From positions 62,001 through 126,000 of the forward strand of contig BMTG01000003.1 of the NCBI GenBank assembly GCA_014649555.1: a stretch of 64,000 bases of DNA, given 5' to 3'. Shown one piece after another: positions 1-9,051 of this stretch (positions are counted from its first letter, which is position 1; every line of letters starts with the position of its first letter). A program made the translations under genes and the position numbers. Source of the stretch: Streptomyces globisporus (GTDB lineage: Bacteria > Actinomycetota > Actinomycetes > Streptomycetales > Streptomycetaceae). The notes beneath the pieces are model-generated. The model ran no database searches, was not told the DNA's origin, and worked only from the letters and a program-made list of their open reading frames with translations.

Positions 1-659
1 TCGACGGTGCGGTGCTCACCGAGGCCCGGTCGGACGACCCGCGCCCCGGTCTGCTCCAACGACTCGGTCTGCCCGCCGTACTGCTGGGCTCGCCGGAACG
101 CGGAGGCCCGGTGCCCGGTGTGGGCCTCGGGCAGCAGGGCGCGGGCGTCCGTGAGGCCGTCGCGCATCTGCTGGCACTGGGCCACCGGCGTATCGCGTAC
201 GTCGCGGGTCCGGCCGAGCTGGTGCACACCGGTGCCCGGCGGACGGCGTTCGAACAGGCGCTGGCCGAGGCGGGGCTGCGGCCCGCCGCCGTCCGGCACA
301 CCGACTTCACCGAGGAGGCCGCCGTCGCGGTGACCGAGGAGCTCCTCGCGCTGCCGGAGCGGCCCACCGCCCTGGTCTTCCCCAATGACTCCATGGCCGT
401 CTGCGGGATGGGCGCGGCTCAGCGTGCCGGCCTGAGGGTGCCCGCGGACGTGTCGGTGGTGGGGTACGACAATCTCCCCCTGGGGCGCTGGCTGCACCCC
501 CGGCTGAGCAGCGTGGACCAGCAGGTGCAGCGGGTCGGCGCGGCCGCCGCGCTGACGCTGCTCGCCCGCTGCGGCGAGGACGTGCCCACGGCTCTTCTGG
601 AGGGGCGGCCGCGCCTGGTCGTCCGGGAGTCGACCGGCCCCGCGCCTGCCGCTCCCTGA
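1..659 (+). CDS. LacI-family transcriptional regulator, 3' part (5' end outside window)
   Basis: Only the C-terminal sugar-binding (periplasmic-binding-protein-like) part of a LacI/GalR repressor is in the window. The frame is open from the first bases, so the HTH and start lie upstream. Family signatures are visible: an ALGHRRIAYVAG segment, PTALVFPNDSMAVCG, the VPADVSVVGYDNLPLGRWLHPRLSSVDQ block and a closing RLVVRESTG. It reads toward two glycoside hydrolase genes that start 129 bp after its stop. It is therefore probably their local repressor, responding to an oligosaccharide; the ligand cannot be told from sequence. Confidence 0.9.
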   Translation, partial: DGAVLTEARSDDPRPGLLQRLGLPAVLLGSPERGGPVPGVGLGQQGAGVREAVAHLLALGHRRIAYVAGPAELVHTGARRTAFEQALAEAGLRPAAVRHTDFTEEAAVAVTEELLALPERPTALVFPNDSMAVCGMGAAQRAGLRVPADVSVVGYDNLPLGRWLHPRLSSVDQQVQRVGAAAALTLLARCGEDVPTALLEGRPRLVVRESTGPAPAAP

Positions 660-787
660 ATCCATGGACCGTTCACCTCGCACCCCGCGCGGACCGCCGG
701 GACCGCCCGTACCCCTTCCTGGCCGGCCCGCCTCGCCCCGACGGCGGCCGACCGATCCCGTACACCGAAGAACGCCGGAGAAGGACC

Positions 788-2722
788 ATGCGACGCCACA
801 GCGCCCACCTCACCCATGACCATTCCGTGCTGCCCTGGCTCGGTGCCAACTTCTGGTCCCGCACAGGGGGTCCCCTGATGTGGCGGAACTACGAGCCGAA
901 GACGGTGCGCGAGGAACTGGCCGTCCTGCGGGAGCACGGGCTGACGATGACCCGGTCGTTCTTCTACTGGCCGGACTTCCACCCGGAGCCCGGACGGATC
1001 GACGAAAAGCTGTGCGACCGGTTCCGGGACTTCCTCGACGCCCACACGGAGGCGGGGATGGGGACCGTGCCGACGTTCATCGTCGGCCATATGTCCGGCG
1101 AGAACTGGGACCCGGTCTGGCGCGGGGGGCGTGATCTGTACGAGGACGTGTGGCTCGTCGGGCGGCAGGCGTGGTTCGTCTCCCAGATGACCCGTCGGTT
1201 CAAGGACCACCCCGCGGTGACGGGCTGGCTGATCACCAACGAGATGCCGGGCTACGGGCGTATCTACCAAGTGGACCCGCCCTCCAGTGAGGTGGTGACC
1301 GCCTGGGCGCAGTTCATGTGCGACGCGGTGCGCGCGGCGGGCGGGGCACAGCCCGTCTCGCTGGGCGACGGGGCGTGGGGCATCGAGGTGACGGGCCGCG
1401 ACAACGGCTTCTCGCTGCGGGACACGGCGGAGTACGTGGACTTCGTGGGGCCGCACGTCTACCGCTCGGACACGGACCGGCCGCGCCAGCACTACCGGGC
1501 CGCGTTCGAGTGCGAACTCGCGGCGGTGACCGGGCAGCCGGTCGTGCTGGAGGAGTTCGGGCTCTCCACCGACACGGTCTCGGCGGCGAACGCGGGGATC
1601 TTCTACCGGCAGACGCTGCACAATTCGCTGCTCGGCGGGGCCACGGGCTGGATCGCTTGGAACAACACGGACTACGACGGCCTCTGGGACCAGTCCCCGT
1701 ACGACCACCACCCCTTCGAGATGCATTTCGGCATCACCGACCACGCGGGGCGCCCGAAGGAGCCTCTGCGCGAACTGGCCTCCTTCGCCGAGGTGCTGAA
1801 GCGGGTGGACTTCGCCCGGTGCCGCCGTACCGACGCCGACGCCGCGCTGGTGGTGCCCGCGTTCCTGGAGCGCGGCTACCCCTATAGCCGGCCCGCCGAC
1901 CGGCCGCTGATCTTCACCTCCCTCCATCAGGGGTACGTGGCGGCGCGCGGCGCGGATCTGCCCGTGGCATTCGCCCGGGAGGCCGACGGTCTGCCGGACG
2001 ACGCCGCGCTGTACCTGCTGCCGTCGACCCGTCAGCTGACGACCCGCACCCGGCGGGCGCTGGAGCGGCGGGCCCGTGAGGGGGCCACCGTGTATCTGTC
2101 GTTCTGCTCGGGCGAGCACCCGGGGACGCGCGGCCCCTGGTTCGACGACCTGGACGGGCTGTTCGGTGTCGAACTCCAGCTCTCCTACGGGGTGGCGGAG
2201 CCGATCGAGGACGATGTCCTGGAGATGACGTTCGCCGAGGACTTCGGGTCGATCGCGGCGGGCGAGACGCTGGTCTTCCCGGTCGCCGGGAACGAGGACA
2301 GCCGCGCCTACCTCCCGGTGGTGCCGACGGGGGCCCGGGTCGTCGCCACCGACGCGCACGGCCGCCCGGCGCTGCTGTGCCACGGGACGGGCGAGGGCCG
2401 CACCGTACTCGCGACCTACCCGCTGGAGCACATGGCCGCCCGCACGGCCCGCGTGAACCCCGACCAGACGCACCGGCTGTACGCGGCGCTCGCCGAGGTC
2501 GCCGGGGCGGCGCGGCCGGTGACGGTGGACAGCCCGTACGTCGCCGCCGACACCATCGTCCACGAGGACGGGACACGGTACGTCTGGCTGGTGAGCCAGT
2601 CCGAGGCGGAGCTGAGCGTACGTCCGGTGGCGGACGGTGAGTTGCATGAGCTGGAGAGCGGTGAGCCGGTGCGGGACGTGGTGATGGCCCCGTACGGCGT
2701 GCGGGTCCTCGAACTGCGCTGA
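788..2722 (+). CDS. Cellulase-like (clan GH-A) glycoside hydrolase
   Basis: This 644-residue protein has a (beta/alpha)8-barrel glycosidase domain in its first ~340 residues and a beta-galactosidase-trimerisation-like C-terminal half. The likely acid/base is Glu152 in TNEMPGYG. The likely nucleophile is Glu256 in the strand VVLEEFG, followed by an aromatic GWIAWNNTD segment typical of clan GH-A. No signal peptide is seen, so it probably acts in the cytoplasm on imported oligosaccharides. The ATG has a good Shine-Dalgarno (GGAGAAGG). It lies between a LacI-type regulator and a GH3 enzyme 63 bp downstream, which suggests one operon. I cannot assign the subfamily or substrate; beta-mannoside or beta-glucoside are both possible. 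Confidence 0.82.
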   Translation: MRRHSAHLTHDHSVLPWLGANFWSRTGGPLMWRNYEPKTVREELAVLREHGLTMTRSFFYWPDFHPEPGRIDEKLCDRFRDFLDAHTEAGMGTVPTFIVGHMSGENWDPVWRGGRDLYEDVWLVGRQAWFVSQMTRRFKDHPAVTGWLITNEMPGYGRIYQVDPPSSEVVTAWAQFMCDAVRAAGGAQPVSLGDGAWGIEVTGRDNGFSLRDTAEYVDFVGPHVYRSDTDRPRQHYRAAFECELAAVTGQPVVLEEFGLSTDTVSAANAGIFYRQTLHNSLLGGATGWIAWNNTDYDGLWDQSPYDHHPFEMHFGITDHAGRPKEPLRELASFAEVLKRVDFARCRRTDADAALVVPAFLERGYPYSRPADRPLIFTSLHQGYVAARGADLPVAFAREADGLPDDAALYLLPSTRQLTTRTRRALERRAREGATVYLSFCSGEHPGTRGPWFDDLDGLFGVELQLSYGVAEPIEDDVLEMTFAEDFGSIAAGETLVFPVAGNEDSRAYLPVVPTGARVVATDAHGRPALLCHGTGEGRTVLATYPLEHMAARTARVNPDQTHRLYAALAEVAGAARPVTVDSPYVAADTIVHEDGTRYVWLVSQSEAELSVRPVADGELHELESGEPVRDVVMAPYGVRVLELR

Positions 2723-2785
2723 CCGGCCCGGCCCTTCCCGCTGTGCGACCGTCCTGCCCTGCTTCCGGCCGAGGAGATCCGTGCC

Positions 2786-5269
2786 ATGACCGATGACCCG
2801 CTCTTCCGCGACCCCGCCGCGTCTGTTGCCGCCCGGGTGCGGGATCTGCTGGGCCGGATGACCCTGAACGAGAAGGTGGGGCAGGTCAACCAGCGGATGT
2901 ACGGCTGGGACGCGTACGAGCGGACGGCGACCGGTCATCGGCTCACCGAGGCGTTCCGGGCCGAGGTGGCCGCGTACGACGGGATGGGCGCGCTGTACGG
3001 GTTGCAGCGCGCGGACGCCTGGTCGGGTGTGACGGCGGAGGCGGGCATCGCGGCGGCGGAGGGTGCGCGAGTGTCCGACGCCGTCCAGCGCCATGTCGTC
3101 GAGGGGACCCGCCTCGGCATCCCCGTCCTGCTGGTGGAGGAGATGCCGCACGGGCTGCAGGCCCTGGACGGCACCCTGCTTCCGGTCAACCTGGCGGTCG
3201 GCGCGACGTGGAATCCCGGGCTGTACGAGGAGGCGGCCGCGCTCGCGGCGGCACAGCTCCGTTCGCGGGGCGGGCATGTGGCCCTGGTGTCGGCGCTCGA
3301 TCTGGTGCGGGATCCGCGCTGGGGACGTGCCGAGGAGTGTTTCGGTGAGGACCCGTATCTGGCGGCCCGGTTCACCGAGGCGCTGGTACGCGGGGTGCAG
3401 GGGCCGCCGGGCGAGCGCATCGGGCCGGACCGGGCGGCGGTCGTGCTCAAGCACTTCGCGGGGCAGGGCGCGGCGGTCGGCGGCCGCAACAGTGCGGCGA
3501 CCGAGCTGGGCCTGCGTGAGCTGCGGGAGATCCACCTGGAGGCGGCACTGGCGGGTGTGCGGGCGGGGGCCGCCGGGGTGATGGCCGCGTACAACGAGTT
3601 CGACGGCCTGCCCTGTGCGGCGAACCGGGATCTCCTCACCGGGATCCTGCGCGAGACATGGGGATTCACGGGTCTGGTGATGGCCGACGGCCTGGCGCTG
3701 GACCGGTTGGTGCGGCTGGCCGGGGATCCGGTGGCCGCCGGGGCGATGGCCCTGGCGGCGGGTACCGATCTGAGCCTGTGGGACGGCTGCTTTCCGCGAC
3801 TGGCCGAGGCCGTCGAGGGCGGGCTGGTCGACGAGGCGGTCCTCGACGCGGCCGTGGGGCGGGTCCTCGCGCTGAAGTTCCGGCTCGGGCTGTTCGAGCG
3901 GCCGTACACCGGAGACCGGCCGCCGGCCGCCGGGCCGGAGCGGCTGAGCGAACGCATCGCCCGGGAGTCGGTCACGCTGCTGGCCCACGACCGCGCCACG
4001 CTTCCGCTCACCGGCGGGGCCCGCATCGCGGTTCTCGGCCCGAACGCCGACTCCGTACCGCAGCAGATCGGCGACTACACGGCGCCTCAGCGTCCCGGCA
4101 CCGGTGTGAGCGTCCTCGACGGGCTGCGGACGGCGGCCCCGCCGGGCACGGAGATCGTGTACGCGCGGGGCTGCGGGCTCGTCGGGGGCGACCGGTCGGC
4201 CCTCCCCGAAGCGGTCGCGCTCACGGCGGGGGCGGATGTCGCGGTGGTGGTGCTCGGCGGGTCGAGTGCGCGGGCGGCGGAGACGTATTTCGATGCCAAT
4301 GGGGCGGCCGTCGTCACCGGCGACCCCGGTGGGATGACCTGCGGCGAGGGAGTGGATCTGGCGGACCTCTCGCTGCCGGAAGGCCAGTTGGCCCTGCTGG
4401 ACGCGGTGGCCGCCACGGGTACGCCCGTGGTGGTGGTGCTGGTCCAGGGGCGTCCGCACGCGCTGCCGGACCTGGCCGGCCGCGTGGGGGCGGTGCTCAG
4501 TGCGTGGTACCCCGGGCCGTGGGGCGGTCGGGCGGTGGCCGACGTGCTCTTCGGCGTGGCGGAGCCGGTGGGCCGGCTCCCTGTGTCAGTGCCCCGGTCG
4601 GCCGCCCAGCTGCCGGTCTTCTACAACGGGAAGGACCACGGCTACCGGGGCTATGCCGACCAGCCCGCCGCCGCGCGGCACGCCTTCGGCCACGGGCTGA
4701 CGTACGGCTCGGTGGAGTACAGCGTGCCGCGGCTGTCCCGTTCGGCGGTCGGGGTGGCGGAGTTCGCCGATGAGGGCCACGCGGTGACTCCCCCGCCGGA
4801 GCGCGGCAACGGGTACGGCACGGGGCGCGACGGCGTGTCGGGGCTCGACGGCGGGCCGCAGCGGGATGACGGCCCGGGGGCCGGTCGCGGGCCGAGGCCG
4901 GTTCACGGGCCGGTCGTGTGCTCGGTCGAGGTGCGCAACACGGGTGAGCGGCCGGTGCGGGAGACGGTCCAGCTCTACGTGCGCCGGGTGCTCGGCGGGT
5001 CGTCCTGGCCCCGGGTACGGGAACTGCGTGGATTCGACCGGGTCGCCCTGGCACCCGGGGAGCGGGCGGAGGTCTCCTTCACGGTGGACGCGGGGGTGCT
5101 GGCGTCCGTGTCACGTTCGGGACGACGGGTGGTGGAGCCCGGGGAGTTCACGATCGAGGCGGGTCCGTCCTCGGACCGTGCGCAGGGCGTGCGACTGACG
5201 GTGCGGGCTTCCGCGCCGGAGGCGGTCACCGGCGCAGAAGCTTCTGGCCCTTCGCGTCGGTCCACGTAG
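2786..5269 (+). CDS. Glycoside hydrolase family 3 protein (beta-glucosidase/beta-xylosidase type)
   Basis: This is an 827-residue GH3 enzyme. The N-terminal barrel carries LGIPVLLVEEMPHG, the KHFAGQGA and ARDLRDPRWGR-type motifs (here LVRDPRWGRAEECFGEDP) and the nucleophile Asp301 in GFTGLVMADG. A GH3 C-terminal sandwich follows from about residue 400 and a fibronectin-III-like domain from about 700 (EVRNTGERPVRETVQLYV). A low-complexity Gly/Arg linker lies around residues 670-710. There is no signal peptide, so it is an intracellular exo-glycosidase. It follows the GH-A enzyme and probably finishes degradation of the same oligosaccharides. The residue before the nucleophile is Ala rather than the commoner Ser, which does not affect family assignment. 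Confidence 0.92.
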   Translation: MTDDPLFRDPAASVAARVRDLLGRMTLNEKVGQVNQRMYGWDAYERTATGHRLTEAFRAEVAAYDGMGALYGLQRADAWSGVTAEAGIAAAEGARVSDAVQRHVVEGTRLGIPVLLVEEMPHGLQALDGTLLPVNLAVGATWNPGLYEEAAALAAAQLRSRGGHVALVSALDLVRDPRWGRAEECFGEDPYLAARFTEALVRGVQGPPGERIGPDRAAVVLKHFAGQGAAVGGRNSAATELGLRELREIHLEAALAGVRAGAAGVMAAYNEFDGLPCAANRDLLTGILRETWGFTGLVMADGLALDRLVRLAGDPVAAGAMALAAGTDLSLWDGCFPRLAEAVEGGLVDEAVLDAAVGRVLALKFRLGLFERPYTGDRPPAAGPERLSERIARESVTLLAHDRATLPLTGGARIAVLGPNADSVPQQIGDYTAPQRPGTGVSVLDGLRTAAPPGTEIVYARGCGLVGGDRSALPEAVALTAGADVAVVVLGGSSARAAETYFDANGAAVVTGDPGGMTCGEGVDLADLSLPEGQLALLDAVAATGTPVVVVLVQGRPHALPDLAGRVGAVLSAWYPGPWGGRAVADVLFGVAEPVGRLPVSVPRSAAQLPVFYNGKDHGYRGYADQPAAARHAFGHGLTYGSVEYSVPRLSRSAVGVAEFADEGHAVTPPPERGNGYGTGRDGVSGLDGGPQRDDGPGAGRGPRPVHGPVVCSVEVRNTGERPVRETVQLYVRRVLGGSSWPRVRELRGFDRVALAPGERAEVSFTVDAGVLASVSRSGRRVVEPGEFTIEAGPSSDRAQGVRLTVRASAPEAVTGAEASGPSRRST

Positions 5270-5400
5270 ACCTCGGCGCGGTCGATACGGAGAGCAGGGA
5301 GATGCGCGTACCGGTGGAGGTGAAGGTCGCCGTGGCGCCCGCCCGGTCGCTCCAGGGGGCGTCGTGGGCGGGCCGGGGCGCCGTCAGCGTGTCGGTGCCA
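5226..5400 (-). pseudogene. Relic of a C-terminal carbohydrate-binding-like domain of a secreted enzyme
   Basis: Read on the minus strand, this stretch gives APWSDRAGATATFTSTGTRISLLS in one frame. It continues, after a one-base shift, as DRAEVYVD in the next frame. Together they match the usual pattern W(S)-x-AGATATFTFTGT-x-V ... DRG-x-A-x-VYVDG at the end of many actinobacterial secreted glycosidases and peptidases. The frame change and the absence of any upstream gene body indicate a decayed 3' end left after deletion. It overlaps the last codons of the GH3 gene on the other strand. The homology call is by eye. Confidence 0.5.
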
Positions 5401-5410
5401 CCATGGAGAG

Positions 5411-5683
5411 GTGACCTCACACGAACAGCGGACCGTCCGGCGTCTGGAGCAGGCGATCCTCGACCTGCTGGAGCGGCGTGGGCCGACCGCGACCATCTGT
5501 CCCTCCGATGCCGCACGCTCGGTGTACGGGGGCGACGACGACGGCTGGCGGTCGCTGATGGAGCCCGCACGCCAGGCGGCTCGGCGGCTGGTCGGGGCCG
5601 GTCGGGTCGAGATCACCCAGGGTGGCCGGCCGGTCGAGCCGGACGAGGCCCGGGGGCCGATCCGGATCCGCCGCGTCCGCTGA
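5411..5683 (+). CDS. DUF3253 domain protein
   Basis: A 90-residue basic protein starting at GTG with GGAGAG just upstream. It has the winged-helix-like DUF3253 pattern: an N-terminal helix (EQAILDLLERRG), then CPSDAARSVYGGDDDGWRSLMEPARQAARRLVGAGRVEITQGGRPVEPDEARGPIRIRR. The family is uncharacterised; its fold suggests DNA binding, but nothing here proves it. It stands alone, facing the methyltransferase that ends 49 bp away. Confidence 0.85.
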   Translation: MTSHEQRTVRRLEQAILDLLERRGPTATICPSDAARSVYGGDDDGWRSLMEPARQAARRLVGAGRVEITQGGRPVEPDEARGPIRIRRVR

Positions 5684-5731
5684 CGTCTTCGGAGGCGTAC
5701 GGACCGGTCTCGCCGCATCGGCGGTGAGGGT

Positions 5732-6358
5732 TCAGACGGCGGGGCGGGTGTGCACGCTGACCGCGTAGCCGCCGCCGTCGCTGTAGGGGTCGCCGCTCCA
5801 GGTCGCGTAACGCTGCCGCAAGGTCAGTCCGGCCAGGGCGCACCACCCGTCGAACTCGGCGAGGGTCACCGGCGCTTCCTCCAGCGGGAGGTGGGCCGCG
5901 TCCAGTCCCATGCCCGTGACCAGGAGCCCGCCCGGGCGCAGTACGGCGGCCAGTTGCCCGACGACGGTCACTCCGGTGCCGGGGGCCAGGAGCGGGATGA
6001 CATTGCCGGCGGCGAGTACGAGGTCGAAGTCCGTGTCCAGGCCGAGAGTGTCCAGCCGGGCCAGGTCGCCGAGGAGCCAGCCCTGCCCGGGGGCCTCGCG
6101 GCGTGCGACCGCCAGCATCGAGGCGTCGACGTCCACGCCGGTGCAGTGGTGGCCCAGTTCGGCGAGCCGGATCGCGATGCGGCCGGTGCCGCAGCCCGCG
6201 TCGAGCACCCGGGCCCCGGGCTTCAGCAGCGTGGTGCAGAAGGTGGCTTCGCCGTGGACGTCATGGCCCGACGCGGCGAGCCGGGCGAATCGCCGCGCGT
6301 ACTCCTCCCCCGCCTTTCCACCGGTCAGTTCCGCCCAACGGTCGCGTTGCCCTGTCAT
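5732..6358 (-). CDS. Class I SAM-dependent methyltransferase
   Basis: A 208-residue Rossmann methyltransferase. Motif I is VLDAGCGTGRIAIRLAELGH (about residues 52-70), followed by the acidic strand end CTGVDVDASML, the AAGNVIPLL region and VLRPGGLLVTGMGLD. The C-terminal YSDGGGYAVSVHTRPAV is typical of small actinobacterial methyltransferases of unknown substrate. It starts at an ATG with only a weak purine stretch upstream. It is on the same strand as the next methyltransferase but 108 bp downstream of it, so co-transcription is uncertain. Confidence 0.85.
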   Translation of the reverse strand: MTGQRDRWAELTGGKAGEEYARRFARLAASGHDVHGEATFCTTLLKPGARVLDAGCGTGRIAIRLAELGHHCTGVDVDASMLAVARREAPGQGWLLGDLARLDTLGLDTDFDLVLAAGNVIPLLAPGTGVTVVGQLAAVLRPGGLLVTGMGLDAAHLPLEEAPVTLAEFDGWCALAGLTLRQRYATWSGDPYSDGGGYAVSVHTRPAV

Positions 6359-6466
6359 GTTTCCGCATGCCTTCCGGTTCGTTCTTCCCCCAGCGGGAGC
6401 ATAGGCGAGCCGCTCACGCCGGAGCCCCGTTCGGTCTGGTGGAACAGAGGGCAGCGGCCCGTGCGG

Positions 6467-7294
6467 TCAGCCCCTGGGTCCCTGGGGCTTCTGCCCCCAC
6501 GCCGTGAGCATCCCGGCCGACAGCGCGGCGCACGCGTCGCTCTCCAGGTACCGGACCGCGGCGTCGATGCCCGCGTCGTCGACCAGGCCGGTGGAGAGCA
6601 TCGCTTCCCTGCTGCGCTGCCAGGTGTCGGCCCAGAAGCGGCTGATCGCGCTGCCCGGCACCAGCGGCGGGACGTGGATCTCGGCCGCCACGTGGTCGAG
6701 CCCCGCCCCGCGCAGGAGGTGCGGGTACGACGGAACCAGGGAGACGTCGGTGCCGATGGTGGCCCGTAGCCCCTGCCACATCGCCCGCATCGCCGTGGAG
6801 TACAGGGTGGCCGGTGCCCGTTCGCTCGTCAGGTCGACCGCGTCGCTGAGCACCAGCACGCCGCCGGGCGTGAGGAGTTCGGCGAACCGGCCGATCAGAC
6901 GGTCCCGCTCGGGCAGGTGCATCAGCACGAACCGTGCGTGGACGAGCTGAAAGGAGCCGGGGGCGAAGTCGGGGGCGGTGACGTCGGTCTGAAGCGTCCG
7001 GAGGCCGGGGGTGGGGCGTGCGTCCAGGAACCGTACGTCGCGGTCCACGGCGAGCACGCTCGCCACCCCGGCCTCACCCAGCAGCCGGCGGGAGACGGTG
7101 CCCGTTCCGGCTCCGATGTCGAGGCAGCGCCATCCCGGTCCGGCGCCGAGGGCCCGTAGCCGGGCCATGGTGATGTCGTCGTAGGCGAGCGCACCGAAGT
7201 CGATGCGCTCGGCCTCCCCCGCCCGGTCGGGGCGGAAGAACGCCTCGCCGTAGCGGCCCTCGTCCGGCGCGTTCCCGGGAGGGAAGGAGTTCAC
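6467..7294 (-). CDS. SAM-dependent methyltransferase (UbiE/MenG-like fold)
   Basis: From the chosen GTG this is 275 residues. The sequence shows a motif I of CLDIGAGTGTVSRRLLGEAG, then VLAVDRD, LQTDVTAPDF, FQLVHARFVLMHLPERDR and LLTPGGVLVLSDAVD, which are the standard steps of a class I methyltransferase. The open frame extends 37 codons further upstream. That extension is rich in Arg/Pro/Cys and looks non-coding, and the GTG at 7294 has GACGAGG just before it, so I took that start. The substrate is not deducible. Confidence 0.8.
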   Translation of the reverse strand: MNSFPPGNAPDEGRYGEAFFRPDRAGEAERIDFGALAYDDITMARLRALGAGPGWRCLDIGAGTGTVSRRLLGEAGVASVLAVDRDVRFLDARPTPGLRTLQTDVTAPDFAPGSFQLVHARFVLMHLPERDRLIGRFAELLTPGGVLVLSDAVDLTSERAPATLYSTAMRAMWQGLRATIGTDVSLVPSYPHLLRGAGLDHVAAEIHVPPLVPGSAISRFWADTWQRSREAMLSTGLVDDAGIDAAVRYLESDACAALSAGMLTAWGQKPQGPRG

Positions 7295-7730
7295 CTCGTC
7301 ACCGGCACGGCACCGGTCCGGGCACCCCTGCTCCGCCGTGGCACTCGGCCCCCGGCAGAGGGGGGCGGCGGGTCGTCGAGCAGTTCCATGGCCGGGCCTC
7401 TCCACGCGACAGGGGTGCTACGGGCGGCCCCGGTCCGGGGCCGCCCGTGGTCATCCTTCACCGGCCGGCGTCCGTGCGGCCGAGGCTCGCCGCGGCTGAG
7501 GCCGATCGGTGCACGGCGGGACGCCAGCGGGGGTGCGCGGAGTGCCGGTCGGACGAAGGTGCGCGCGGCGGCCGGGGGCTCCCGTACCGACCCCGTGGGC
7601 CCTGCGCGAAAATCGGCTTCAGGTTCCCTTCAGTTCGGGCTGTTAGAGTGCAGTCCTGCGGCGGTAATTCGCCGCGCGGCTATGACAGTTCGTTCTGCGG
7701 GCCGAATCGACCGGGACAAGGAGCGTAGGA
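7295..7730. other. Intergenic region, 436 bp, no gene seen
   Basis: The region lies between a leftward methyltransferase and a rightward small secreted protein, so it must hold two divergent promoters. Open frames here are short, with codon use unlike genes. A TAGAGT hexamer at 7644-7649 resembles a -10 element for the rightward gene, but I see no convincing -35 at the right distance. Confidence 0.4.
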
Positions 7731-8093
7731 ATGCGCTGCAGGGAGATGCTGGCCCTCTACGCCGGTATCGCCGTGCTCCTGATGATTTCCGCGTTCTCCC
7801 TGGGCTCATCCTCCCAGGCCCTGGCGACCGTCGACGCCGCAGCGCATTCCGGCGACCGTGCCGTGTCCGTGTTCGACACATCAGGTCCGAATGTTCCGCT
7901 GGACGGTGTGGACGGTGACGTCACGCTCCAGCAGCGCCACAAAGCGGGAAGTACGACGACGACGTCCCCCGTTCAGGCAGGCGTCCCTTCCTCGGCACCG
8001 GATCTGCACGACTGCCCGGCAGGCGTCTCCCCGCACCATGCTTCGCCTTCGGGATCGCGCATCCCTGCCCAGGCCCGAATTCTTCGCTGCTGA
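7731..8093 (+). CDS. Small secreted or membrane-anchored protein, unknown function
   Basis: A 120-residue protein with a strong start (AAGGAG seven bases before ATG). Residues 8-31 (ALYAGIAVLLMISAFSLGSSSQ) form one hydrophobic segment followed by a possible signal-peptidase site (ALA-TVD). The rest is low in hydrophobic residues and contains two cysteines (DCPAG and the very last residue). I do not recognise a family. The last ~30 residues (Ser/Pro/His/Arg) look weakly conserved-like, so the reading frame end may be less reliable than the start. Confidence 0.6.
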   Translation: MRCREMLALYAGIAVLLMISAFSLGSSSQALATVDAAAHSGDRAVSVFDTSGPNVPLDGVDGDVTLQQRHKAGSTTTTSPVQAGVPSSAPDLHDCPAGVSPHHASPSGSRIPAQARILRC

Positions 8094-8319
8094 GCGAGCC
8101 CGTCCGATCACCCAGTGACCGTCCGGAATGTGAGCGCTGATCTTCCGCTGGCCGGCATGGGCCATCGCGCCTCGTTCCGTACGCATCTCGCCTACACATT
8201 TCCTCTTTCGTCTTTCATATTTCTGAGCCCTTTCTCAGCCCGTGGGCCGCGGAATTCCTTCGCGATACGGGCCGTACGGGATACCCGAAATCTATGACTC
8301 AGTCCTGGAGCAGCCGTAC

Positions 8320-8976
8320 ATGTACCACTTCCCCCTCGCCTCGGAACCGACGAGCGGTATCGCGGGGTGGGCGACCAGCCTCGTCGACACCATGGGCGGA
8401 CCCGGGGCCGGGCTGGCGATCGCCCTGGAGAACCTCTTCCCTCCGCTGCCGAGCGAGATCATTCTGCCGCTGACGGGCTTTGCCGCGGGGCAGGGAGTGA
8501 TCAGCCTGTTCTCTGCCCTTTTCTGGACGACGCTCGGGTCGGTGGTGGGTGCGGTCGCGCTCTACTGGATCGGAGCAGCCTTCGGCCGGGAGCGCATGTA
8601 CGCCCTGTGGGATCGGCTCCCTCTGGTGAAGGTCTCCGACCTGGAGAAGACCGAGCGATGGTTCCTCAAGCACGGCAGGAAGGCCATCTTCTTCGGCCGG
8701 ATGATTCCCATTTTCCGTAGCTTGATCAGCGTCCCGGCAGGCGTCGAGCGGATGCCTCTGCCGATCTTCGTCCTCTTCACCACGCTGGGCAGCTTCATAT
8801 GGAACTTCGTCCTCGTGATGGCCGGGTATCTGCTGGGTGACCAGTGGGACCTTGTGGAGCGTTACGTCGGGGTGCTCTCCAAGGTGGTGCTCGGGCTGGT
8901 CGTGGCGGCCCTCGTCGTGTGGATCGTTCGCAGGGTGCGTGCCCGGCGGGGCGAGCGGCAGACCGACCACGTATGA
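8320..8976 (+). CDS. DedA/SNARE-associated family membrane protein
   Basis: A 218-residue integral membrane protein. The DedA signature is clear: ENLFPPLPSEIILPLTGFAAGQG near the N-terminus, a GSVVGAVALYWIGAAFGRE helix, FGRMIPIFRSLISVPAGVERMP, and C-terminal helices (VLGLVVAALVVWIV). DedA proteins are thought to translocate or flip phospholipids such as undecaprenyl phosphate or PE and to support membrane homeostasis. I chose the ATG at 8320 (GGAG nine bases upstream); an in-frame ATG at 8242 would add 26 residues without family similarity. Confidence 0.9.
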   Translation: MYHFPLASEPTSGIAGWATSLVDTMGGPGAGLAIALENLFPPLPSEIILPLTGFAAGQGVISLFSALFWTTLGSVVGAVALYWIGAAFGRERMYALWDRLPLVKVSDLEKTERWFLKHGRKAIFFGRMIPIFRSLISVPAGVERMPLPIFVLFTTLGSFIWNFVLVMAGYLLGDQWDLVERYVGVLSKVVLGLVVAALVVWIVRRVRARRGERQTDHV

Positions 8977-9051
8977 CCGTTTTGCAGGCATGACCGTATA
9001 AGGGGCCGCGCGGTGCGCGGCCCATCGATCCGATCGACAAGGTGGCTGGAC

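Noticed and set aside
419..4459. 1,346-codon open frame antisense to the two glycoside hydrolases
   Set aside because: High-GC shadow: Arg/His/Pro-rich translation, no domain, lies exactly opposite two well-supported genes.
7388..7918. 176-codon frame covering the start of the small secreted protein
   Set aside because: Arg/Gly-rich translation without a ribosome site; the overlapping frame at 7731 has AAGGAG and a signal-like helix.
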